NCBI GenBank assembly: GCA_002170775.2
Contig: NHIP02000009.1
Location: 89,473 to 127,472 of the forward strand
Direction of reading: 5' to 3'
Source of the DNA: Euryarchaeota archaeon TMED192
GTDB lineage: Archaea > Thermoplasmatota > Poseidoniia > Poseidoniales > Thalassarchaeaceae
Length of the DNA: 38,000 nt
The position numbers and the translations under genes are program-made. A model generated the notes under the pieces. The model searched no databases. It was not told the origin of the DNA and saw only the letters and a program-made list of their open reading frames with translations. Below are positions 1 through 7,938 of the stretch, piece by piece. How positions within the stretch are numbered: the stretch's first letter is position 1; every line of letters starts with the position of its first letter.

Positions 1-1861
1 CCTGCTTATTCAATCCAAAGCTGGTATTGCCCCCGGAGTATACTACATCGCCATTTTCGACCAATTGATAGTTAATAGCGCCTCGGAAATCTGTCCATTC
101 AATCCGATATTCGTCATCGTTGAACAGCTTGCCTTCTTCAGTTATGAATCTCGGTATTGAAGGAATATCATAGGCGGTTAGATCATAAATCACGCTATCA
201 GAGTGAGAGCCCGGCAATCTGTCGATTATCCTGACGTAATTTCTTACCGTTGAATTGTACCATAATTCCCATGAGACTATGCCGTCATCTGCATCAGTGA
301 TGGATATGTGTGTTGTATTGAAAGTTCCAGCACCGGTTACTATCTCAACATCATTATCGATGGTCACTACATTCATTGTATCGTCATATACATCCGGGTG
401 CCCCGGTACTGAAATGAAGTTAGTCCTGTTGAAGTGAAGGGATGTAGGCGGGTTTGTGGAAAATAATCCAGCTTCTATGCCGGATGCGGTGAAATTCCAC
501 CCAAGATACCCTTCTTGATAGTAAGAGGAAACTTCTGGCGCATCCGCCCAGTATGTCTTGATATCCAGTAGGTTGTTTGAGTCAACCCATCTGAATGCTT
601 TCTCCCCGACCCCATAGTCCCCATTAGAAATTCTGACAACATAAGTGTCACGCTCTCGGCCAAATGTATCTTCGATTGTCTCAGAACCTATGGCCGTAAA
701 GGTCATGTTTTGATGATCTTCTGGTGTTGACTGGACGTAGTAACTCCAACTCATTCCGGGAGACCATAGGCTGGGTGAGGATTGCTGAGGAAGTACGATT
801 ATCTGCAATTCTTTGGGATTAATGAAAGAACCATTTGAGTTAATAGACTCGATTTGAAATACTCGCGTTCCCAACTCCGATGGATCAAAAATGAAACTCA
901 TGGCGCCTCCTGTGTAGATCACCTCGTCATTTTCGTACAGTCTGAAGTAATCCGTATCTGCCCCGCCTTCCCAGTTTATCTCGACCGGGGAGCCTTGCGT
1001 GGTCGTAATTTGCGTTGTGAAATTAGCTGGCCCGGGAAAATTCGGCACTGAGGTCGAAGTCAAATTAAACCAACCTTGGCCAGAATCAATTTCAGTTACC
1101 ACGGGGCCTGCAATCTCAACACCTTCTTGATTGGCAGTAATCGTATATGTGGTGCCGATTTCTAAATTTTGAAGCAGAAAGAATCCATCTGAATTGGTGA
1201 TTGCATCTATGTCCCCTGCGGATACCATAGCCCCTTCTACAGGTGTTCCCAAGGAATTCTTGAGGTAACCGTACTTACTGTTGTGGCCATGTATGAAGTC
1301 GAAATCATTGGGCCACGGATCAGACGAAGATCCGGAACTCATCTTGAATCGGATATAATGGTCTGCCCCCTCTCCACTGCTAAAATGGGCGCGTATGGTG
1401 TAATATTGTCCGATCTCGTACGGTCCAAAAGTTCTCATTTCGTCTTGCACGTAGATACTCTCTGACTTCTCAACCAATTCAACTAAGGTCGTTGCCCCCC
1501 CATCTGTGTATTCTCCTTGTGTTCTAAAGGTGGCCCAATTCTTACCTTCGTGCCAGTCTAGAGACGTATCGGAATCGAAAAACATCTTCCTGTAGGCCAC
1601 AGTATGCCCATCGTTCATGAAGTAGGCCCTAACAGTATTCTCCCCGGGCGTGATTCCTTCAACTAAATACTCTCCACTGTTTGACCATGAAGACTGCATA
1701 GAGCCGACTTTTATCGACGTGGAGTTAGCAAGGGAACCTTCGAAGGTGAATACGCTCCCAGACAAGGAGAACTGAGACTCCTCTTCTTCCTCAGATTGGA
1801 CTGCTGGGGAGACCAGTAGAATTAGGAAGAGAGATGCAATAAGGGATGCTTTTATTTTCAT
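1..1861 (-). CDS. Large secreted/surface protein, N-terminal part (truncated by window start); signal peptide, carboxypeptidase-regulatory-like and FN3-like segments
   Basis: Reading the minus strand from ATG at 1861 gives an uninterrupted frame to position 1: MKIKASLIASLFLILLVSPAVQSEEEEESQFSLSGSVFTFEG...; contains 'GYLKNSLGTPVEGAMVSAGDIDAITNSDGFFLLQNLEIGTTYTI' (CarboxypepD_reg-like) and 'FPGPANFTTQITTTQGSPVEINWEGGADTDYFRLYEND' (FN3-like). Absent from ORF track because no stop lies in the window. Confidence 0.85.
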   Translation of the reverse strand, partial: MKIKASLIASLFLILLVSPAVQSEEEEESQFSLSGSVFTFEGSLANSTSIKVGSMQSSWSNSGEYLVEGITPGENTVRAYFMNDGHTVAYRKMFFDSDTSLDWHEGKNWATFRTQGEYTDGGATTLVELVEKSESIYVQDEMRTFGPYEIGQYYTIRAHFSSGEGADHYIRFKMSSGSSSDPWPNDFDFIHGHNSKYGYLKNSLGTPVEGAMVSAGDIDAITNSDGFFLLQNLEIGTTYTITANQEGVEIAGPVVTEIDSGQGWFNLTSTSVPNFPGPANFTTQITTTQGSPVEINWEGGADTDYFRLYENDEVIYTGGAMSFIFDPSELGTRVFQIESINSNGSFINPKELQIIVLPQQSSPSLWSPGMSWSYYVQSTPEDHQNMTFTAIGSETIEDTFGRERDTYVVRISNGDYGVGEKAFRWVDSNNLLDIKTYWADAPEVSSYYQEGYLGWNFTASGIEAGLFSTNPPTSLHFNRTNFISVPGHPDVYDDTMNVVTIDNDVEIVTGAGTFNTTHISITDADDGIVSWELWYNSTVRNYVRIIDRLPGSHSDSVIYDLTAYDIPSIPRFITEEGKLFNDDEYRIEWTDFRGAINYQLVENGDVVYSGGNTSFGLNKQ

Positions 1862-1998
1862 TCAACACCCCCTCTCTGCCCGTTGCCCGGTAGAAGAACG
1901 ATTGGTTGGGGTAGTTAGAATGTTGTTAAAAACAATTTTAATTTAAGAATTAAACATTCTTCAATTTATTTTAAAAGATTCTTGCCCGGGGTAGTATT

Positions 1999-2814
1999 AT
2001 GGCAAATACTGGTCGAAGAGGAACTGGGGAGGATGGCCCTGAGACCAAGTCAAGTCTGCCACTGATAGCATTTACAGCGGCATTATTGGTCATAGGCTGC
2101 ACTCTATCCTATGTCTTCTTCTGGGGGGAACTGTCCTCGCAAATGGAGACGGATGACTGGATGGAGGTCCAAGGGGCAATAATCTCTAGTGGGATAGAGT
2201 CGGATTATTCGTGCGACGGAGAAGAAGGAGGGTGCTCAACCACATATCAGCCATTTGCAGAATACCGATACGATGTCGATGGAGAATCTTACGAGGGATC
2301 AAGAATCACGTATACGTGGGAGAATACCTACATCGGATTCCGCTCTCTTGCTGAGAGCGTGATAGATGATTTCCAGGAGGGTAATGAAATCACTGTGTAT
2401 GTGGATCCGGACGATCATAGCGAATCTGTGTTAATACAGGGGTTGGAACTCAAGAGCATGTCTTTCCCCCTCGCGGTCCTTGTCCCTTTAGTACTCGCAA
2501 TACAGCCGATTCAGTTTACCTACATGGTGAAATTTGCTAGACGCTTCAATACCGCCGACGAATCCGACACTCTAGGCGAAGGTAACTGGGTCGGGCCAGA
2601 TGGGACAGAGAGTGGCCTAGGTGTCGCTGAGGATTGGTACTTGAGATATGATGGGCCTGCACCAGTCGTAGAGGATGTTTACGATGAGAACTATGCTGTA
2701 GACAGAGGAAATGGCGCCGTTCCGATCGATTTCTATATCGAAAAATGGGGGATTCCCGAAGGCTTCGGCAAAACTAGCAATGAGAAAAATACCACACGCA
2801 GATCACGCAAATAG
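1999..2814 (+). CDS. DUF3592-like membrane protein
   Basis: 271 aa ORF; N-terminal TM, 'YRYDVDGESYEGSRITYTW...GNEITVYVDPDDHSESVLIQG' typical of DUF3592, second TM. Confidence 0.75.
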   Translation: MANTGRRGTGEDGPETKSSLPLIAFTAALLVIGCTLSYVFFWGELSSQMETDDWMEVQGAIISSGIESDYSCDGEEGGCSTTYQPFAEYRYDVDGESYEGSRITYTWENTYIGFRSLAESVIDDFQEGNEITVYVDPDDHSESVLIQGLELKSMSFPLAVLVPLVLAIQPIQFTYMVKFARRFNTADESDTLGEGNWVGPDGTESGLGVAEDWYLRYDGPAPVVEDVYDENYAVDRGNGAVPIDFYIEKWGIPEGFGKTSNEKNTTRRSRK

Positions 2815-2861
2815 TCGATTCTGACGGTGAGGGTAATGAATAGCGAGGCGGAGCGTGTAGC

Positions 2862-3089
2862 ATGCCCCCTCCCGAGGAACCGTTGACGATTCGCAATGAC
2901 ATGCAGCTGCTCATGTTCATGAGGTTGTGGACCTCGCAGGGAAGCCTGGCACTCAGGGCTGCCTCCAGCTTAGTCGATCGAAGCGAGGGCCGCACAATCG
3001 AGATCCCAGAGAAGCAGGGCCGGGATATCAAGGCGGAGATCATCCAAATGCACAAGCACCTGGCCTCTCTTGTTGATCGAATCGTTTGA
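2862..3089 (+). CDS. Small hypothetical protein (75 aa)
   Basis: Short ORF with ordinary composition between two clear genes; an antisense ORF overlaps it; no family recognised. Confidence 0.4.
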   Translation: MPPPEEPLTIRNDMQLLMFMRLWTSQGSLALRAASSLVDRSEGRTIEIPEKQGRDIKAEIIQMHKHLASLVDRIV

Positions 3090-3159
3090 ACATGGGCGAT
3101 ATCGAAGTTCTAAATCCGACTCACAAGAGACAATCCCGAAGTCACAATTTTGGGATATT

Positions 3160-3292
3160 GAAAAATTGAAAAAAGAAAAATTTAATTATTTTAATCATTA
3201 AAACAATAAATATCAATAAAATTATACAATATAATACTTTTTTTAAAAAAAAGTGGTAAAATAAACTATAATAAGCCAAATTCATTTCGACT
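3160..3292 (+). promoter_or_regulatory. Very AT-rich upstream region of glutamine synthetase with TATA-like element 'ctataataag' near 3264
   Basis: Sharp AT-rich stretch; TATA-like element ~28 nt before the start codon, compatible with a leaderless transcript. Confidence 0.45.
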
Positions 3293-4309
3293 ATGCTCAT
3301 GGCAAGTAAGTCTAAACTGGAATACATTTGGCTAGATGGATATGAACCGACACAGAATATGAGAAGTAAGACATTGGTCAAAGAAAATTTTTCTGGCAAG
3401 GTGGAGGACTGCCCCATGTGGTCTTTTGACGGCTCTTCCACGAAACAAGCCGAGGGAGGGGACTCGGATTGCTTGCTAAAGCCCGTAGCCATTTTTCCAG
3501 ACCCTCAGAGAATAAACGGTTTTCTCGTCATGTGTGAAGTTATGAATGCAGACGGAACCCCCCATCAGAGTAATGGTAGGGCGACGATCGAAGAAGATGA
3601 TGACGATTTTTGGTTCGGATACGAACAAGAGTACTTCATCATGGATGTTGAAACACAACTTCCACTGGGATTCCCTGTCGGGGGATACCCTGGCCCCCAG
3701 GGGCTTTACTATTGTTCGGTGGGAGGCAAAAACACGCACGGCAGAGAGCTTGTCGAAGAGCATGCTGATGTATGCCTGGAAGCAGGAATCAACTTCGAAG
3801 GAATCAATCAAGAAGTTGCATGCGGCCAATGGGAATTCCAGATTTTCGCCAAGGGCGCTAAAAGGGCAGGAGACGAATTGTGGGTCGCACGATATCTCCT
3901 TGATAGGCTGACGGAGAAATATGGCCATTACATCGAATACCACCCCAAGCCCATAAAAGGCGATTGGAATGGTTCTGGAATGCATGTCAATTTCAGTGAT
4001 GGCAGAATGAGGGATGAAGGCGGGGAAGCGCTGTTCACCAAAATTTGTGAAGAGTTTGGAAGAAATATCGAAGCGCACATGTCAGTCTACGGAGCCCATA
4101 ATGAACAGAGGTTGACAGGCCTACACGAGACTCAGTCGATAGATCAGTTTTCTTACGGGGTTTCTGACCGTGGCGCATCCATCAGAATCCCAATTGGCAC
4201 AATAGAGGACGGTTGGAAAGGGCGTTTAGAGGATCGAAGGCCCGCTTCCAATGGCGACCCCTACAAGATTGGTGCAGTAGTGATTAGCACAACCAAGTCG
4301 TCTTATTGA
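3293..4309 (+). CDS. Glutamine synthetase, type II (GSII, eukaryote/rhizobial GlnII-like)
   Basis: 'KLEYIWLDGYEPTQNMRSKTL', 'MWSFDGSSTKQAEGGDSDCLLKPVAIFPDP', 'WFGYEQEYFIMD', 'NGSGMHVNFS', 'DRGASIRIP' are GSII signatures. Start could be ATG 3293 or 3299. Confidence 0.93.
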   Translation: MLMASKSKLEYIWLDGYEPTQNMRSKTLVKENFSGKVEDCPMWSFDGSSTKQAEGGDSDCLLKPVAIFPDPQRINGFLVMCEVMNADGTPHQSNGRATIEEDDDDFWFGYEQEYFIMDVETQLPLGFPVGGYPGPQGLYYCSVGGKNTHGRELVEEHADVCLEAGINFEGINQEVACGQWEFQIFAKGAKRAGDELWVARYLLDRLTEKYGHYIEYHPKPIKGDWNGSGMHVNFSDGRMRDEGGEALFTKICEEFGRNIEAHMSVYGAHNEQRLTGLHETQSIDQFSYGVSDRGASIRIPIGTIEDGWKGRLEDRRPASNGDPYKIGAVVISTTKSSY

Positions 4310-4368
4310 CGGTGCAGATGAGGTAGATTCTTCTTTTGTGTGGATCCTACTCCTCAATCGATTCGGAC

Positions 4369-5298
4369 CTAACGGCCCATCAACCGTGCGACTTCGCCAG
4401 CGCACCCCCATGAGAGGGTGACTCCAGCACCTCCATGGCCGTAATTGTGAACGATCACCTTGTCCCCAACATGCTCCTTTTCCAGTCGAACTTCTGTCCT
4501 CGAGGGTCTGAGCCCAACCGCTCTGCCGACGATATTGCTTCTATCTAGTTCGGGCCATAGCGACTCACATTTTTTTAGGATATATTCCTCGTCATCTTCG
4601 CGAATCTCCATTGTCCAATCGCCTTTCTGAGCAGTTCCCCCCAGTACGGTGACGTCTCTCCTTGGAATCGTGTAGATCAATGATTCAGGTCGCTGGTCGT
4701 ATCTCCCAAAACCGGGATCTTGCCTGATATACACCACCTGCCCCCTGACTGGAACCACTTCCTCGTCTTGGCAAATCTCTCTTGCACCCAAGCCACTACA
4801 ATTGACGATTAATTCGGATTCCAATTCATTGAAACTCGATAACTTACGGGTTTCAATGGTCCCCCCGAGCGATTTGAACCTTGATTTCAGCCAAGGCATG
4901 TAGTGCGCCATCTCAATTACTGGGGCCTCGATTTCCCATCCGAATGAATATCCGTCCACTACCTCATGCTCTTCTAGAATCCTGAAATGATCGATGGATT
5001 CACTCCAACCAGGAGATCTGCAGGGCTGCTTCAGATACTCACGCCCCATCCTCATGGTGATGAATTCAAGCCCCTCTTGTTCCATTAGTCGGATAAATTC
5101 CCTAAAGCTCTCGGAAGACCACCTGTTCGTCTTGATCAGTGGCTCAACTAGGAACGGGTACCACCATGCTGCAGCTGTATCGGATACAGTTTCCGGACTC
5201 ATTTTTTCAGCTACAAGGCGGACTTCAAGACCCCTCTCAAGAAGTCTTATTCCAGTGCTGAGGCCCGACACGCCTCCGCCCAATATTGTACAAAACAT
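4369..5298 (-). CDS. D-amino-acid oxidase-like FAD-dependent oxidoreductase
   Basis: 'MFCTILGGGVSGLSTGIRLLERGLEVRLVAE' dinucleotide-binding motif; 'PVRGQVVYI', 'GLRPSRTEVRLE', 'VIVHNYGHGGAGVTLSWGCAGEVARL' as in DAO family. The ORF track extends to 5352, but the start at 5298 fits the fold. Confidence 0.85.
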   Translation of the reverse strand: MFCTILGGGVSGLSTGIRLLERGLEVRLVAEKMSPETVSDTAAAWWYPFLVEPLIKTNRWSSESFREFIRLMEQEGLEFITMRMGREYLKQPCRSPGWSESIDHFRILEEHEVVDGYSFGWEIEAPVIEMAHYMPWLKSRFKSLGGTIETRKLSSFNELESELIVNCSGLGAREICQDEEVVPVRGQVVYIRQDPGFGRYDQRPESLIYTIPRRDVTVLGGTAQKGDWTMEIREDDEEYILKKCESLWPELDRSNIVGRAVGLRPSRTEVRLEKEHVGDKVIVHNYGHGGAGVTLSWGCAGEVARLMGR

Positions 5299-5374
5299 AC
5301 TCTTCCCATAGCACCCTGCTGCTGAGTAGGCAAGGCTCTTTCTATTGCCCAACCCTCGGCGGGACGAGTGTCAC

Positions 5375-5560
5375 ATGCCCAAGGTCAAGAAGCCGAAGAA
5401 GGGGTGGTTCATCCCCAGGAGGAGAAAAATTAGGAGAGGCCCTGCAGTCAAGCCCTCTGAGCGAGGGCTGCCCCCTTGCCCTTCGTGCGGTGAATGGTCC
5501 ATGCAGAAGGATGAAGCTAGGAATGAGATTTATTGTGGAGCCTGTGGAACTACCTCGTGA
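5375..5560 (+). CDS. Small basic zinc-ribbon protein
   Basis: 'MPKVKKPKKGWFIPRRRKIRRGPAVKPSERGLPPCPSCGEWSMQKDEARNEIYCGACGTTS': CPSC...CGAC zinc ribbon with basic N-terminus. Confidence 0.7.
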   Translation: MPKVKKPKKGWFIPRRRKIRRGPAVKPSERGLPPCPSCGEWSMQKDEARNEIYCGACGTTS

Positions 5561-5674
5561 ATCCGTCAATACCAAGTCAAAAGCCCTCTCTGCAAAGGTC
5601 GTCGCTGTGATGATGAACCAAGCCGGGCCGAAAGGGTACTGAGTGATGGGCGCTCTGAGCGACCGGGTGATAAT

Positions 5675-7141
5675 ATGAGGTGGACAGGTCCGGATGGAAG
5701 GGTGCATAGGCCAGCACCTTCAGCACAACTAACTCCTCCTAAGCACAGTCTACTAATCCCTTCCCAAAGAGCACCATGGAGGACATATGGACGTATGATG
5801 GCGACAGTTTTGCCAGCCTTTTTGTTGCTGTATGCAGCATTGATGCTGACGATAGGCGTGCTAGAATGGAAACCTCTCCTAATCATAGGTGGCGGTTTGT
5901 TTGCTATCCCCCTCGTACTTTTCGTCCTAAGACTCACAAGGCCTTCAGTGATACAGATTTGGAATGCCATACCGGACTCCAATGGCTCGACACTCCACAA
6001 TCGCACTGATTCGGCTTCAATCACAACGATGAATCCTACAAGGATGGAACGACACGTCCTACTTGACGGCACTCCGCTGGAGTTTCCTTCCTCTTGGAGC
6101 CCTTGGGCTCTATTTCTTGGATGTGTATTCGTAAGCATATTACTTTCAATAGCAACGACCTCAATGGGGATATCAGATGGTGCAATAGTCATTTTCATCT
6201 TGCTCGCTGTACCTCTTTGGTTACTCGGTTTTTCGATTCCCGTTCTCGCATGGTGGTCCGTTGCAAGTCGAAGATTGCGCCTACCGATAAGACGGGTGCA
6301 GGCCGAGGGTTGGTTGATCGCAGGAATGCTCAGCGCCTTTCCAGCATTTTTGGCGAATTCTCTGCTAACCCCTGGGATGATTCCTTCATCGTGGAATTCC
6401 ATCCAGACGGACTTGGCACTAATAGCAGTCGGGGCCCCCATAATCGAAGAAACCTGTAAGACACTAGCGATCCTCTTATTCATACCGACGCTACGTGGCC
6501 CAAGATCTGGTTTTATGGTGGGGTTCAGCATAGGGCTGGGATTCGCTCTGATTGAAAATGTTCAGTATGTCGCCGGCTCTCTTTTCGGCGGTCCTGCTAA
6601 TTTAGCAGCCACAACTCTGATCAGAGGCGTAGGCTCGATACCTGCACATGCTCTTTGGACCGCATTAGTCGGTTCTGCAATCGGAGGTTTTGTCAGCTCA
6701 AGGGGACTCAATATGAAACTCTCGTTAGCTATTGCGAGGACCCAAATCGGAGTAATAGATGCAGTAGAGAAAATGGGCGTTGATGTGGATGGCGACGGCC
6801 TAAGGGATGGGTTCACAGAGACATCAGAATTCTTGGAATCGGCTTTTTCCGACGGTATCTGGTCTGCACGCGGTTCAAAACATCTTACCGACGAGTTACA
6901 GGCCATGCCCGATGAATCAGGCAACACCTCAATTTCACGCCCTATTTCACTTGCTTTCTGCCTTGCAGTATTCGGCCATGCCTTGTGGAATGGGCTGTCT
7001 GTGGGATCGTATGCTGTGGCGGAAGAAGCCGGGTTTGGCGAGGGCGTATCGCTTCTGATGACTGTAACAGTTGTCCTCTGTATGGTCATATCCGTCATAT
7101 TACTAACTTTAAGAGAGTCGAGAAACCACTCTCCGGCCTAG
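5675..7141 (+). CDS. PrsW-like intramembrane metalloprotease
   Basis: 'APIIEETCKTLAILLFI' (EExxK), 'GFSIGLGFALIENVQYV' (ENxxY), 'PAHALWTALVGSAIG' and 'FGHALWNGLSV' motifs in multi-TM protein. Confidence 0.85.
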   Translation: MRWTGPDGRVHRPAPSAQLTPPKHSLLIPSQRAPWRTYGRMMATVLPAFLLLYAALMLTIGVLEWKPLLIIGGGLFAIPLVLFVLRLTRPSVIQIWNAIPDSNGSTLHNRTDSASITTMNPTRMERHVLLDGTPLEFPSSWSPWALFLGCVFVSILLSIATTSMGISDGAIVIFILLAVPLWLLGFSIPVLAWWSVASRRLRLPIRRVQAEGWLIAGMLSAFPAFLANSLLTPGMIPSSWNSIQTDLALIAVGAPIIEETCKTLAILLFIPTLRGPRSGFMVGFSIGLGFALIENVQYVAGSLFGGPANLAATTLIRGVGSIPAHALWTALVGSAIGGFVSSRGLNMKLSLAIARTQIGVIDAVEKMGVDVDGDGLRDGFTETSEFLESAFSDGIWSARGSKHLTDELQAMPDESGNTSISRPISLAFCLAVFGHALWNGLSVGSYAVAEEAGFGEGVSLLMTVTVVLCMVISVILLTLRESRNHSPA

Positions 7142-7206
7142 GAAGTGCCCATTAAGCCCTTTTCCTGTCGAATCCTTCTTCATCAATCAGTTCACGCACC
7201 CGACCG

Positions 7207-7938
7207 ATGGAGATTACAGATCAGACTATCCTCCTCGCATTAATCTTCGGGCTACTCGGGGTCTCCATTGCGACGAGGGCACTAGATGCCGGAGGCCTCG
7301 CAGCAGCTACCATCATAGGTTGCATAATAGGTTTCATGGGGCACTGGACATGGCTAGCACTCCTGATTTTCTTCCTACTATCTGCATCAATCGCGACCCG
7401 TTGGAAGTATGCTGAGAAGAATTCCATGGGCTTCGCCGAAGCGAACGAAGGATCGAGAGGATGGAGGAATGTACTAGCCAATGGCGGCGCTCCTGCGTTC
7501 GCCGTACTCATCCATGAAATCAGCGGTGCACCAGGTTGGGGGGCATTGGCAATCTCTTCGAGCGTAGCAGTGGCATTGTCTGACACGTTGGCATCAGAAA
7601 TAGGAGTCTTGGACAGCCGTACAAGAAGCATAATCACGCTCAAATCTGTTCCTACGGGATCTAACGGAGGAATGTCGCCTCTTGGCATGTTTGGGTCCGT
7701 TATGGGTGCAAGCATGGTTGCACTGGCCGCTATCGGGCTAATGGCGGAACATCTGCCATTAGACCTATTCGAAACGGCTGCGATAATCGCAACAATAGGC
7801 TGGATCGGATGCCAGATAGACTCTGTCTTGGGGGAACTCATGGAGAATCGTGGGTTACTAGGTAAACATTCAGTCAATTTTCTCGCTACGTCTTTCGGCG
7901 CCTGCGCAGGGTGGGCAGCCTACGTCTCGATATTCTGA
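7207..7938 (+). CDS. DUF92 (TIGR00297-like) integral membrane protein
   Basis: 'RALDAGGLAAATIIGCIIGFMG', 'ALSDTLASEIGVL', 'GSNGGMSPLGMFGSVMGA' typical of DUF92. Confidence 0.85.
   Translation: MEITDQTILLALIFGLLGVSIATRALDAGGLAAATIIGCIIGFMGHWTWLALLIFFLLSASIATRWKYAEKNSMGFAEANEGSRGWRNVLANGGAPAFAVLIHEISGAPGWGALAISSSVAVALSDTLASEIGVLDSRTRSIITLKSVPTGSNGGMSPLGMFGSVMGASMVALAAIGLMAEHLPLDLFETAAIIATIGWIGCQIDSVLGELMENRGLLGKHSVNFLATSFGACAGWAAYVSIF

Noticed and set aside
3142-3492. Minus-strand 116-aa ORF 'KKVLYCIILLIFIVLMIKIIKFFFFQFF'
   Set aside because: Hydrophobic run comes from translating the AT-rich promoter region; overlaps GSII start.
3476-4078. Antisense 200-aa ORF over glutamine synthetase
   Set aside because: Overlaps a clear GSII gene on the opposite strand; composition is that of a shadow ORF.
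5566-6531. Antisense 321-aa ORF over the PrsW-like gene
   Set aside because: No recognisable motifs; sense strand has clear PrsW motifs.
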